Source: Voacanga thouarsii
Taxonomy: Eukaryota; Streptophyta; Magnoliopsida; Gentianales; Apocynaceae
Direction of reading: 5' to 3'
DNA: 64,000 nt
Assembly (NCBI GenBank): GCA_026120185.1
Contig: JANUWF010001109.1
Span: forward strand, 3,030,001-3,094,000
Shown: in pieces, positions 11,606 to 23,807 of the stretch
How the letters are laid out: each line of letters starts with the position of its first letter
Numbering within the stretch: the first letter of the stretch is position 1
Translations under genes and position numbers: made by a program
The notes under the pieces: generated by a model
What the model was told of the DNA's origin: nothing
What the model saw: only the letters and a program-made list of their open reading frames with translations
Databases searched by the model: none

Positions 11606-12850
11606 GGCAAGGACAAGGCAAAGTCCAAATTCAAGCTCAAACCTAAGGCTAAGACACCAAATGAGGGAGCTTACCACCATTGTGGAGAACAAGGACATTG
11701 GTTAAGAAATTGCAAACTCTATTTGGAAGCAAAGAAAAAGAAGGACAGTGAGACTGTCGCTTTAGGTATTTATGTTATAGAAATTAATTTATCTATTTCT
11801 GATTCATGGGTATTGAATACCAGTTATGGATCTCACATTTGTGTAAATGTGCAGGATCTAAAAAGGAGTAGAGCCTTAGCAAAAGGTGAGGTGGACCTAC
11901 GAGTTGCGAATGGAGTAAAAGTTACTGCAATAACTGTGGGAACTTTTGAATTAAATTTGCCCAGTGAGCTTGTTTTAGAACTGAATGATTGTTTTTATAT
12001 TCTTGTTGTGAGTAGGAATATTATTTCAGTTTCTTGTTTAGATTTAGAAGGCTTTGAATTTGTTATTAGGAATAACATTTGCTCCATTAATAAAAATGAC
12101 ATTATTTATAGAGATGCCTCATTATCAAATGGGTTCTATATTCTCAATCTTCGTGGATCTTTGAACAAGTCTATCTACAATATTAATACTATGAGATTGA
12201 AATCCAATGATTTAAATCTGACTTACTTCTGGCATTGTCATTTGGATCATATAAATAAGAAACGCATAACAAAGCTTCATAATGATGGGTTTCTAAATTC
12301 GTTTGATTTAGAATCTTACGAAACATGCGATTCTTGTTTATTAGACAAAATGACTAAAGCGCCTTTTAAGAGACAAAATGAAAAGGCAACTGATTTATTG
12401 GGCCTAATACATATTGATGTATGTGAACCAATGAATACACATGCTAGAGGAGGATTTCAGTACTTCATTACATTTACAGATGATTTCAGCAGATATGGCT
12501 ACCTGTATCTGATGAAACACAAATCTAAATCGTTCCAGAAATTTAAAGAATTTCAAAATGAAGTATAAAATCAGCTTAGCAAAAGTATCAAAACACTTCA
12601 ATTAGATCGAGGTGGTGAATACTTAAGTCATGAGTTTTATGAGCATTTTAAGAATTGTGGAATTATCTCCCAATTAACTCCACCTGGAACACCTCAATAG
12701 AATGGTGTATTTGAATGGAGAAATCGGACTTTATTAGATATGGCTCAATCAATGATGAGTTAAACTGATCTTTCAATCTCCTTTTGGGGCTATGCCCTAG
12801 AGACTGCTGCATTCATACTAAATCGAGTTCCATCTAAATCGGTTCAGAAA
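11606..12850 (+). pseudogene. copia A zinc knuckle, protease and integrase core
   Basis: The frame continues from 471 past the GTAAG duplication. The knuckle YHHCGEQGHWLRNCK (about 11669-11713) has Tyr for the first Cys. The protease block WVLNTSYGSHICVN has NTS where active elements have DTG, so the catalytic Asp is lost. GAG-pre-integrase (YFWHCHLDHINKKRI) and the integrase core follow: IHIDVCEPMNTHARGGF, LQLDRGGEYLSHEF and NGVFEWRNRTLLD. 11723-12568 is open; stops then occur at 12566, after GTPQ, and after QSMMS. Solo LTR D and copia B flank this segment. Confidence 0.92.
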
Positions 12851-13933
12851 ATGCCATATGAGATATGGATTAGGAGACAACCTAGTTTGTCATTTCTCAA
12901 TATTTGGGATTGTGAAGTTTATGTAAAGCGTTTATTATCTGATAAACTTGCACCCAAATCGGATAAATGCATATTTCTAGGGTATTCTAAAGAAACTAAA
13001 GGATATCAATTTTATCTCCCAAAAGAAAATAGAGTAATTGTTGCTCGAAATGGATTCTTTCTTAAAAAGAAATTTATTTCCAAAAGAATCAGTGGGAGTA
13101 AAATACATCTTGATGAGATTCAAGAGTCACAATTAATACCTGAACTAAATAATGAACCTTGATTAGATGGCTCACAAGTCCAAGATGAGCCTACTTCTAT
13201 AGAACAAGGACCTCGAAGATCTGATAGGGTTCGTCAATAACCTAAGAGATATGGATTCCTCATTATTGACGATCACAATGTGGAGCTTATGGTTAATGAT
13301 GAGCCCACTTCCTATCAAGAAGCCATTAAGATTTCTAACTATAGAAAATAGTTAGAGGCTATGAAGTCTGAGATGCAATCCATGTATGATAACCAAGTCT
13401 GGACTTTGGTTAATCCACCTAAAGGTTCAAAAACCATTGGGTGTAAATGGGTTTTGCAAAAAGAAAATAGACATGGAAGGAAATATGCATACTTACAAAG
13501 TACGACTGATAGCAAAAAGTTATAGACAAACTCATGGTATAGACTATGATGAAACTTTTTCACCAGTTGTAATGTTTAAATCTATTAGAATTCTTCTTGC
13601 CATAGCAACATATTATGATTATAAGATTTGACAAATAGATGTCAAAACCACGTTCCTTAATGGAAACTTACTCGAGGATGTGTATATGACACAACTTGAG
13701 GATTTTGATGATCCTTTGAATTCTAATAAAGTGTGCAAGCTTCAAGGATCCATTTATGGATTGAAGCAAGCATCTCGAAGTTAGAATTTTCGTTTTGATG
13801 AAGCAATTAAAGAATTTAACTTTATCAAAAATGAAGATGAGCCTTGTGTCTATAAGAAATCCAGTGGGAATGCAATAGTCTTTTTGGTACATTATGTTGA
13901 TGATATCTTACTCATTGGAAATGACATCCCAAC
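12851..13933 (+). pseudogene. copia A integrase tail and reverse transcriptase N-terminal half
   Basis: The first part reads MPYEIWIRRQPSLSFLNIW and LGYSKETKGYQFYLPKEN, the integrase C-terminus. The linker GPRRSDRVRQ-PKRYGF leads into reverse transcriptase: YQEAIKISNYRK-LEAMKSEM, WTLVNPPKGSKTIGCKWV, then YDETFSPVVMFKSIRILLAI in another frame. The catalytic motif HYVDDILLIGND sits near 13888-13925. Several stops and frameshifts break it. The block ends eight residues after the catalytic YVDD, where solo LTR D is inserted. Confidence 0.9.
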
Positions 13934-14286
13934 TGAAGGCTTAAGAAGGGGAAAACACAGAGCACGTAGTGGAAGCGAAAACAAAAAAAACTGGAAAAAT
14001 TGAAGAACTGGAGAACCCAAACAAAGCCGGCACCGGCTCCGGCGCCGGTCGTGCTCTAGCGGGATTCCGAGGTTAAAAATTTCTAACCTTTTCTTCTTGT
14101 TCTCAAAGATGGCAGGACCGGAATGTGTGTAACTGGGGTAGGTGTGTTGGTGGAAACCTCTAGTGCGATTCTTGCACGCCTTCTACTCCGTCTTTGATTG
14201 TAGGTGAACGCCAAACTCTCGATCTTCCAATATATGGCCTGCCTAATTTCGTTTGGTGAACAACTCACAGACTAAGGAATATTTTC

Positions 14287-14340
<54 letters not shown>

Positions 14341-15757
14341 AGAAACGTTTGATTTTTCACAGAGAAGAAGCCATAAAAATAACGTTATGTCCAATCCTCC
14401 AGTTTAACCTAAATAAAATCCTAGGCTAAACTGGACTGGCTCATTGGACTCTTAGTTTAGCCTTTTGGACTTAATTAATTATTCTAATTAGAACCAGATA
14501 ATTGACCCAATTAATAATTAACTTTTCAGCCCAAATAAACTAGTCCAATAAATAAGCCTATATTAATTTTGTCCCAGGTTAATATTTAATTATTCAAACT
14601 GGGCCAAAGCCCTAAATAATTAATTAATCCACCAAACTAATTTAATTAATTATCTCTCTCCATGGACCTTTATTTTATTCCAATCTAATAATTAAATCAA
14701 CTACTTAAATAAAATAAATTTCATTTAATTAAATTTAAAACCAATTCCTTAGTCTATATTTAATTAGGATTCACGGTCTATACTGGGAATCAAAAGACAC
14801 ATCGCATTGGCTACTAAAATGACCAAAATACCCTTGCCATATAAATAGCTGTATTTTGCATTTTAAATATTTCATAATATCACCATAAGGAAATATTGAT
14901 CACAAGGCCAGTGTTGCGTTAGCAAAGTCTCTGACCTATAGATGTAATGGCTAAAATATCCCTCTATATATCACCGTACATTTAAAGAGGAGGAAGTGTA
15001 CTAACACCTCTCTAAATGACATCTACCATCCTTAGGCTTCTAGTCCAATGATCCACGACTTCCTAGATTATTTCTGCTTTCCAAGGGAGCTACCCTAAAA
15101 CAAACATCCAAGTCATGTTTCTCAGGGCCTTGGATATTTAGATCATTCAAACAACTACAAGGGGCGATTTAGTATAAACACTATCTTGTACAAGTTTGTC
15201 TTAACTAACTAGTCACACATACCCAACATGTAAGTATATTGACTCTACGATAGAACCTTAACTATAGCATATCAAAGTACATACTTCCAGCTTCGTCAGA
15301 CCACCAACTCATATTCAAGTCATAGAGTACTAGTCCACGCTGTAGCAGTAGTAGTCTAGGTTTCTACCATATAGTACTTTAAGAAACCACTACTATAGGT
15401 CCTCTTCTACGTATTCAAAATACCCTTATGTTATGAAGTGAGTGGACTACTCACTAGTTAAAGGTAAGTCATTCCCTATTTGAAATTCACAACATAATAA
15501 CCTAGACATGATGAGATTCCCATTTTCATCAATCGGTTAAGAACGAACGTTTTTGTGTTAAGTAATCCGTGATCCATACCTTACTATGAAAGACCTCAAT
15601 TCACATGGACCATTTACTTAAACACAATGGGTCTTTTCCAAACGTTATTGCGCACAAATGACATGTAAATTCACAAACAATTCTGAAATAAATTCTTTTA
15701 TTAAAACATTCGATATTTACATCAAAAACCTAATCTAAGAGGGCATATTTCCCAACA
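13934..15757 (-). mobile_element. solo LTR D (copia B family), inserted in the copia A reverse transcriptase
   Basis: It is 1824 bp, TGAAGGCTTAAG at the left and TTTCCCAACA at the right. Perfect 5-bp CCAAC copies flank it (13929-13933, 15758-15762). It is alignable end to end with both LTRs of copia B and with E1. No internal sequence is present. It contains a long GA microsatellite. Confidence 0.95.
14289..14336. repeat. (GA)n microsatellite in solo LTR D
   Basis: About 23 GA units run without interruption. The homologous place in the copia B LTRs has only a few GA units (near 812-829 and 10168-10182), so the tract expanded after insertion or differs between source copies. Confidence 0.95.
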
Positions 15758-15762
15758 CCAAC

Positions 15763-16636
15763 TCTACAAAGTGTAAAGACATGGTTGGGAAATTATTTCT
15801 CAATGAAAGATTTAGGTGAAGCTGTTTATATTTTAGGTGTAAAGATCAATAGAGATAGATCTAGAAAGCTAATTGGACTAAGTTAAAGTGCATACGTTGA
15901 CAAGGTACTGAAAATGTTCAGTATGCAAGACTCTAAGAAAGGATTCTTGCCAATGTCACATGACATTAAACTCAACAAAACTTGAAGTCCTTCTACGAAG
16001 GATGAAGAAGAGCGCATGAACAAGATACCATACGCTTCCGTTATAGAGTCTATCATGTATGCCATGTTATGTACTCGACCCGATATGTTATATGCATTGA
16101 GCATGACAAGTAGGTTCCAGTTAAATCCTGGAGAGCCACACTGGACTGCTGTCAAAAACATACTGAAGTACTTAAGAAGAACTAAAGATATGTTCTTAAT
16201 TTATGGAGGACAAGAATGCGAGCTAGTTGTAAATGGTTACACTGATACTAGTTTTCAGTCCGACATAGATGATTACAGATCACAATTAGGTTTTCCATTT
16301 TGTTTGAATGGAGATGCTGTAAGCTGGAAAAGTTCAAAACAAGACACCGTGGCCGATTCTACTACAAAAGCTAAGTATGTAGTTGCCTCAACTGCAGCTA
16401 AAGAAGCAATTTGGATTAAAAAATTCATTACAGAACTAGAGATAGTTCCTAGTATTGTGAACCCAGTGGAACTTTATTGTGACAACAATGGAGCCATTAC
16501 ACAAGTTAGGGAACCAAGATCACATCAGCGATCCAAACATATACTTAGACGTTTTCATCTCATTCGAGAAATTGTTGATAGAGGAGATGCCAAAGTATGC
16601 AAGGTATCAACTAATGACAATGTGCAGATTCACTGA
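15763..16636 (+). pseudogene. copia A reverse transcriptase C-terminal half and RNase H
   Basis: The frame resumes after the CCAAC duplication with WLGNYFSMKDLGEAVYILG and then SAYVDKVLKMFSM. An open frame 16016-16636 follows: IPYASVIESIMYAMLCTRPD, the RNase H segment ELVVNGYTDTSFQSDIDDYR, ADSTTKAKYVVASTAAKEAI and ELYCDNNGAITQ. The RNase H Asp in YTD and the DN of CDNNGA are kept. Stops occur near 15883 and 15983. The frame ends at 16636, about 75 bp before the polypurine tract, as expected for the end of copia pol. Confidence 0.93.
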
Positions 16637-16710
16637 CAAAGCCTTTCCCATTGTCTAAATATGATAGTCATACTAGATCAATAGGATTACGGCTTATGCC
16701 AAATTGGTCT

Positions 16711-16727
16711 TAGTGCAAGTGGGAGAC
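16711..16727 (+). other. polypurine tract of copia A
   Basis: TAGTGCAAGTGGGAGAC lies directly upstream of the LTR start TGTTAGGG. It is nearly the same as the tract of copia B. Confidence 0.9.
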
Positions 16728-18258
16728 TGTTAGGGATATGCCCTAGAGTCAATTTATACTTATACTATTGTTGTTATGTTTTATATAATAATATAAGGTT
16801 TTCTTTTCCATGAATAGTGCATTTTGTTTTGTGGTCATCAAGTACGTGACTTGATAGTAAAACCCTACAATGAATATAATAACTATTCTAAAACTATCCT
16901 TGATTGATTATTATTATTAGAACAATAATAAATTAAGATTAGTATGTTTGTGACTTGATGGTTATGTTTTACTGGTCATGAATATTTATGATATCAAGTC
17001 AAAACATAAATAAATCTTAGAGAACATTGTATTAGACATGATCCAATGTGAAAGTACTTTATGAAACATGTCATAAGTACTTTCTAGCCATAACGATATT
17101 AAAAGTCCTTCGACCTAAATTCATCATAGTTTCATACTCGATAAATTCTATATTTTGACGTTATCTAAAGTTGCCTTTAACAAGATAATAAATTAGATTA
17201 CTGTTGGATATAGAATAAATCAATGAGAGGAATATGATTGATAGTGAAGGAATTTGTCCCTTTCAGTTATGGGAGAGATATCCATGGGTCCCTTGATAAG
17301 TTAAACTGTTAAAATGCATGGTCGTACTCAAATATATCAATCTAAGATATTGATATCATTTGTTTAAACAGTCTACTATGAAATCAAGAAATGATTGATT
17401 AAGTTTAATAAGGATGACATGCTCTATGCTTTATACTTAATCTGGATATAGTATGACAAAAGGATTAAATATAAAATTATAATTTGGTTCAAAAAAATCA
17501 CTGATCTTTATTTAACATGTATAGTTATAATGTTTTGTTAGAAACCGCTTATAACTTGTGAGCCATTTAAATGTGATTTGAGTACACTGCCAGTGTTAAA
17601 TGAACATATAGGGTCACATAATAAGCGAACTTGTTAGGTTTTTTTTTTTTTTTTTTTTTGTAACAAGATTCGATGAAACTGAAAATATGTCTAAGTTAAT
17701 CAAACTTAAAACATTTACCAGATACAATGAATTTGGAAATATGTCCACATTCGATGTATCTAAATGATATTCAGATTATAAGAATTTGACTCGATAAATT
17801 AATTAGTTAAATTACAGAGATAATAGTAAAATCTTATCATATCAGTTTTAATTTAATTTGAATTTAAATTAAAATATGATAAGATATTATCAGAGTTAGA
17901 CTTTAAGAGGTTTGGAGGGGGTTTTAAGAAAACCCTAACCGTATTCTCATGAGAGCTGTTCTGTTAAAATATTCGTATCTTCATTCACTAGAAAAACAAG
18001 CCTCTCAAACATTAGGCGCTAGCACTCTCGGGGTAACGAGTTAGTTCACTATGTGTATCCGATAAAGAACGTTCGCACACTGTAGTATCTGGTGATCGTT
18101 CGGGTTGCACATACGACAACATAATCAGAATCGAAAGATCTCGATTACGTCGAACAGAGGTAATTCTGTAAACATTTAGATCTTTTTAATCGTTTACTTG
18201 GGTCCTCGGAAGGAATTCGTGGATGTTTTCCGCGTTTAGGGGTCCACGAATCCTAACA
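16728..18258 (+). repeat. 3' LTR of copia A
   Basis: It is 1531 bp, starts TGTTAGGGATATGCCC and ends CACGAATCCTAACA, a short terminal inverted TGTTAGG/CCTAACA. It contains a poly-T run near 17641-17659. The five bases after it (GTTTT, 18259-18263) should match bases left of the missing 5' LTR. A second copy of this LTR family is the solo LTR 37008-38528. Confidence 0.92.
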
Positions 18259-18263
18259 GTTTT

Positions 18264-19982
18264 AAGGGGTTGTATTTTCAGCAATAATTAGAATTAAACC
18301 CAACATTTCAAAGAAAAAAAAAATTTATATGGTCGTGCTCAAAAAATATTGTAATGCTAATTATTTTTTTCCTCTCATGATAAAAAGGAAAAAAGGAAAA
18401 CAAAAAAAAAAAAAAAAGATTAGCACAAGGTTAAATTTGAGTATATCATGACTCAAATTGTTTCAATCATTATGGTATTTCTTAAGAAATAACAAAAAAA
18501 TAAAATAAAATAAGCTTATTAAGAGTTTTTTTAATCAAAATATTATGACTTTTTAATTAAAAATAAAAGTATTATAACTTCTATTCTTTTCTAAAATTAT
18601 ATAGACAGTTTAACAAATAAACATTATTTGTTTGTATTAAGATGAAATCATAAAATTAAGAACTGATAATCAAGATCTTATAATTAGTAGGGACAAAATA
18701 TGTTTATAGAAAAGAATTAGTTTTAATTTTCGATTTTCGAGTTTTAGGAGCCAGCTTGGGGCGATGGGTGTCAAATATGATTGTGCAATTGTACTTAGAT
18801 CTATCATAATTATAGAAAATTATAATCAAATTGTGATAATTTAATGTATTTAATTTGCATTTTAAACATAATTTTAAATTGTAGAATATCTCAAATAACC
18901 ATCACATTTGTTTACATGAAATAACCTTGATTAATTTTTTTTTCATAATAGTACTGTAATTTTTTTTAAATTTATATATGTTATATTTTTTATTAAGAAT
19001 AGTAAAATCATACAATAAAATATATATATTTAATTTTTTCTATAAAATAATTCTTATGAGTGTTGCTAAACTTATTACTCGTGTTCCCTGATTTATGGAC
19101 GCAAGATGTGACAATATCTATAATTGAAAATAAACAATTAAAAAATACAATTAAAATCAATGAAAATCACTTATAGAATCTTAAAGTGTGAATGGTATAT
19201 AAAAAATGAACTTGAATATTCATTTTAATTTATGATATTCATTTTAACCTATATGAATGGCAACTAAGTAATTAATCATTAGTACTATCAGATTAATTAA
19301 TCTCGTTCCCAAACCTACTATTGCAAAGAATAACTATCTATTATTAAAAATAAAAAATTAGAATCAACAGTTTTTAACCTTTTCTAATTGTGAAAAATTT
19401 ACGATTAAAGGCAAAATGTTCATTTTTAGTTGTCATGTGGTTAAAAAAAAAGTGTTTAAAGCATAAATGTGTATCTAAACTGTTCAAACCCTTCGCTAAA
19501 TACGCAGTAAGAGAAATGAAAAGACATGCGGTGATAAAATGTCATTCCACAAAAATCACTCCACGAAGCAGCAACCTTGTTCACTACTTTGGAGATGTAA
19601 TGGTCATAACAAATTATATTGCTAACTTTATATGGGCAAAATTATCATTTAAAAAGAAAAGATTTATTACTAACTAGCTTAAAACATCAGTGTGTTTTCT
19701 TACCATCTGTGAAGAAAGAAGATTTGGGGCTTTCCAAGTATTCTCATTCCTCCATCAGCCCCATTATTCTCTACTATTAATCATCAATTGTCACATTATG
19801 CCCAGATATCTTCAACATTCTCCCCATGTCTCTCCTTGTCACAACAGGATTTTTTTTTTTAAATATTACTCTCATTGTGCAGTGTATTAATATTTATATT
19901 TTAAAATGTCAGAAAGTAGATTTTCATTCTTTAGAATAACTTTTTTATATCTAAACTAATTTAAAAATATGAATTTCACTAA
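18264..19982. other. AT-rich sequence without recognised gene
   Basis: I see homopolymer runs and short AT repeats but no conserved protein motif. The open frame 19390-19677 (+) is Lys-rich with no recognisable domain. Confidence 0.5.
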
Positions 19983-19991
19983 TTTATAGAT

Positions 19992-20910
19992 GGGCAAAAT
20001 ATGTTAACGACCCTTAAACTTTCACAAATTTTGATTTTCATTATCAAACTTTAAAATGTGTGATTTTAGCCCTCGAACTTTTAAAATACCTAAAAAATAG
20101 CCTTTTCAACAATAAAAGCTCAAGTACAATACAAAATTATCAAATTTTAGCTCTCATTTTTTCATTTTTTATTTTTAAAATATTATTCTTCAACTTTAAT
20201 CTCGCTATCTTCTCTTCGAATTTCTTCATTTATCCACAATAATTTTAAAATCTAACTTCAAACTTTTTATGCGACTCAATAATCTTGAGATTACCCTTTC
20301 GCACTTTTTCAAATCTAACCATATAACAAAAATAACATATTTTACCCTTTAATAAACAAAACTAAGACACAAAGATGAAGAAGAAAAAAAACCGATTTAG
20401 TTCTTGAGGAATAGTAATTTTCTTGGCATCTCTACAGGAAAGAAGAATAAATTTGAAAGTAGAAGTAAATTATCAAAAAAAAAAATCTAAAAAGAAAAGT
20501 GAGAGACGCGCAAGTCGCAGTAGTCTTTTCTTATCATATATAGAAGTTACTTTATAAGAATTAAAAGGATGACACCACATTGTGAGAGTAAAGTAAATAA
20601 AAATACCTATAAAATAAATCATGTGGAAGTTATATGATGAACTTCCGTGAACATTTAATAGTTTTAATTGATGAAAGAGCTAATTTGAAGAGAAGAGAAC
20701 GAGATTAAAGTTAAAGAATAATATTTTAGAAATAAAAAATGAGAGAATGAGAGCTAAAATCTAGTAATTTTGTATTGTACTTGAGCTTTTATTATTGAAA
20801 GGGTTATTTTTTATATGTTTTAAAAGTTCAAGCGCTAAAATCAAGCATTTTAAAGTTCGAGAGTGAAAATCAAAATTTATAAAAATTTAAGAGGTTGACA
20901 TATTTTGCCC
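19992..20910. mobile_element. Mutator-like MITE with long terminal inverted repeats
   Basis: The element is 919 bp. The left arm (19992-20225) and right arm (about 20690-20910) are inverted copies of each other over roughly 220 bp. The outer ends are GGGCAAAATATGTTAACGAC and its complement-like TTGACATATTTTGCCC. The flanks TTTATAGAT (19983-19991) and TTTGTAGAT (20911-20919) form a 9-bp target duplication with one mismatch, the length typical of Mutator-like elements. The centre (20226-20690) has no coding capacity. Confidence 0.88.
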
Positions 20911-20919
20911 TTTGTAGAT

Positions 20920-22051
20920 CTTATCAATAATACTAAAATGGCAAATTCTCTGGTATTTGTCAATATAACAAAAAATAAGATTTTTTTTTTTTTTTAATGA
21001 AAAACATGCTAAGACATTATGTTTTGCAATTCTTTATTCGTAGATTACGAGGATCTGTGAACAGTCTATTTTTTTGTGTGTAACTTCTCAATCCACATTA
21101 CACTGCCTCTTCTATTGTTGGATTGTAAAACTAGGCTGGGAGGTTTTGGAGGTCTTCACTGTTTTTTCTTATAGATGTTCCTTCAAGGGGCACTAAATAA
21201 TATTTGTGGAGAAAGGGTTTTCTATTCAAAATGCTATCTTTGCCACCACCTACTAGTATATTTTGTCAGCGTGGAATTTTTAAGGGGATGCGGGTTGATT
21301 CAAAGACAACCATTAATCAGGTTTCCAACTAAACTAAGGAATCTATAGAAGTGTATGAAGCCCAAGTGGCAAATTCTTTCTTTTCCTTTCTTCTTTCTCT
21401 CTCTATCATATCCTCTTTGCCAAAGCTTTCCTGTATCCCTAGCACCTGATTGCAGATCTTGGCCAGATTCTGCTAGAGCTTGGATCTTAGCCAAAGATTT
21501 GACTTTTTTTTTCCTTTTTTATACTTCTACCCTATTTTGGTTTACAAACCATAAAAATCTACATTTTTTCGTCTTATTTATTAAGATCAACGTATCTTTT
21601 GCATGATTTTTGCGATATATTTAGATTGGAATTCTCGACTTTGTTTCTTCGGAGTTTATTGAAAACCTATTAAGTTGGGCCCTTTAGCCCTCTCTCCACT
21701 TCTCATCTTTTTCTCAGTAGTTTTGAAGGCAACTGATACACTCAGGACTTTCTAAATTGCTACTTATGGAATTAAGTGAGTGTAGATTTCTCATATAATT
21801 GATATTTGAGGATAGAGATAAAGAGTCTTGCAAGAAGATTTTTGCATATTTGTTCTATTTCCTGTACTCACTTTGAGTTTTGGGGTGTGATATTTTTTTT
21901 CCTATTGCTATAGATCTCATGATTTGTTTGTGTAATTTATTTTTCTATGAATAAATAAATTTATTTAGAAAAAAAATTAGAAGTATATCAAGAAGTCTCA
22001 AAATAATACGTAGCTCGAACACAATATACCACCAAAATTACCAATATGGAA
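20920..22051. other. non-coding sequence between MITE and RNase H relic
   Basis: No gene is recognised. The stretch near 21940-21980 ends in A-rich sequence but shows no clear retroposon structure. The open frame 21355-21606 (+) is Phe/Leu-rich without a domain. Confidence 0.45.
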
Positions 22052-23359
22052 GAGGTTTAGAGGTGGTCCCCACCTTCCCCCGGGAGACCCACGACGAAGT
22101 AGCAATGGGAGCTATAGTGAGAGATGGCATAGGGACATTCCAAGCTATGACAAGAGGCTTGTCAATTGCCGCTACTCCCCTACATGTTGAGTTACTTTCA
22201 CACGGGACTTAAATTTTGTTTGGAGTGTAGATATGATTAGCATTAACAAGTGGGCCGGTTTAGTGTGCTCGGGCCGGACTAGGCTAGGCTCGTGAGTCGA
22301 ACCGGCCACACTGTAGTGGGCCGGTCCTATGCAGGCTGGCCCACCTTGAAGAGCATTCAAGTTTTTTTTTGGCCCCTCAAAGGTCAAGAGACTTTTTTTT
22401 TTTTTTTTTTACTTTTAGATTCCCAACGGCTATTCTCTCCCCCTAACCCCCAAAGCTCTATACATATCCCACAATTTACCCTAAAACTCACAAAATACTC
22501 TCTAACTCTCTTCAGTTTTCTCCAACTCTCTCCAATTCTCTCCAACTCTTATTTTCATTCCCCTTTCTCTCATAATTCTCAAATATCTTCATTTCCTCTA
22601 CAAAAAGTGTTAGAATAGAATTTATTTTTTTATATTTTTTCAATTCTTCAAACAAAGTCTTTATATTTTGAAAGATTATTGAGTAACAGAATAGTGGATA
22701 GTTCAAGTCTTGAAAAAGACAAGAAATAAAACTCCACAAAGTATTATTGTTCTTGACCATCAACTAGTTAGTATTTTTTAATCTTACATTTTTATTTTTT
22801 AGTTTTATTAATTGCTTATTTATTTTAGTTATTTGTTTAATTTTTAAGTTAATTTACAAGCTATTTATATTTTTTAATTCTCTTATTCCATTATTTGTTA
22901 ATACTTTATTTCTTTATTTTTTTTGAACTTTTATTTGAATTTAATTGATTGTTTTTGTTTAGATATAATGGATCCAAATCAATATCATTACTTTTATTGA
23001 ATTAAGTGGGAAAAAAAAAAACAAGGAGAGAGGATAGGCCCAGGCCCAGGCCTAGACCTTGGCGGGCCTTAAGGGCCTAGGGCCCGGGCAGTGTCGGGCC
23101 TAAGGTTTCTGGCCCTAGGCCCAACCTAGCCCGGCCCGCATTAGCATGGGATCGGCTTGCATGGCCCACGGGAAGACCGGCCCAGCCTGGCCCGAAATCG
23201 TGCGGGCTGTTCCACATGACAATGCTAAATATGATAAGCTTAACATGGAGACTACATAGTTTTAATTAAGAAACTATCATCATTGAATGATGACCTTATC
23301 GAATATGGACAACTCATTGCTTGGCTAAGGAGTAAATGGGTGAGCCTGGTTCAATTTTT
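22052..23359 (+). pseudogene. LINE-type RNase H (RVT_3) relic, pieces 1 and 2
   Basis: Three frames read the RNase H-like domain found at the end of plant LINE polyproteins. Near 22056 RWSPPSPGR matches the usual W-PP-G-K opening but lacks the Asp-bearing strand that follows in the family. GAIVRDGIGTFQAMTRGLS then HVELL (22107-22197) give the glycine-rich strand and catalytic Glu region. GLKFCLECRYDKLNMET spans the hAT insertion at 22238-23227, and LIKKLSSLNDDLIEYGQLIA (about 23260-23320) continues with WLRSKWVSLVQF up to the coding hAT. The last piece lies at 61465. A domesticated RNase H gene is an alternative to a LINE, because no adjoining reverse transcriptase was seen. Confidence 0.75.
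22238..23227. mobile_element. non-autonomous hAT element in the RNase H relic
   Basis: It is 990 bp. The ends are TAGCATTAACAAGTGGGCC on the left and, reversed, TAGCATTGTCATGTGGAAC on the right. Flanks GATATGAT (22230-22237) and AATATGAT (23228-23235) form an 8-bp duplication with one mismatch, typical of hAT. Both subterminal regions are packed with GGGCC/GGCCC words (22250-22345, 23035-23200). An ATG followed by a short frame (MDPNQYHYFY) at about 22968 suggests the start of a deleted transposase. Confidence 0.87.
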
Positions 23360-23807
23360 CCAAAGTTCAACCGTGGACCAGAACCAAGGTTAATAGTTCT
23401 AGAACCGTTGACCATAGTTCACAGTTCAAATCGTGAACTGTGAACCATAAACCGTAGTTAGCGGTCCGGTTAAGGTTGGGAGTTTTCTCTAATCGACAAT
23501 TGGCGATTTAAACCGTTGGTTTCTTTTTTTAAAAATTTGTTATGCTATGTGTCACCACAACAATGAAAAAAATTTAAAATAAGAAAAAAAAATAAAAAAT
23601 CCATAATGGTCGTTGCATTTCTGGCCGTTGTAGCAATGATGGCCAAATTTTTTGCTAGTGCAAATTTTTTTCCCTCCCTAACTCCCTATATATATAAGAC
23701 ATCAATCCATATTTCCCTTACATTTCTCTCAACTCTCTCAATTCTCAATTTTAATTTATAATATAATTTTGTTATATTTATTTTTTTTTTGTTTTTGAAA
23801 AAAAAAA

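Larger units (their letters stand above)
1..18258 (+). mobile_element. Ty1-copia element A, 5'-truncated by the window edge and split by two insertions
   Basis: Its own sequence is 248-471, 11606-13933, 15763-16727 and the 3' LTR 16728-18258. Domains run in copia order: gag, zinc knuckle, protease, integrase, reverse transcriptase, RNase H. Copia B interrupts it after base 471 (duplication GTAAG at 467-471 and 11601-11605). Solo LTR D interrupts it after 13933 (duplication CCAAC at 13929-13933 and 15758-15762). When either insertion is ignored, the copia reading continues across the gap. A left end further right than base 1 cannot be excluded, since 1-247 is unassigned. Confidence 0.85.

Noticed and set aside
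19390..19677. 95-codon Lys-rich plus-strand frame
   Set aside because: No domain, AT-driven composition and no gene context.
19700..19800. Possible minus-strand exon ending in an ACAGATG-GTAAG-like splice donor
   Set aside because: Too short, with stops in every longer frame and no partner exon recognised.
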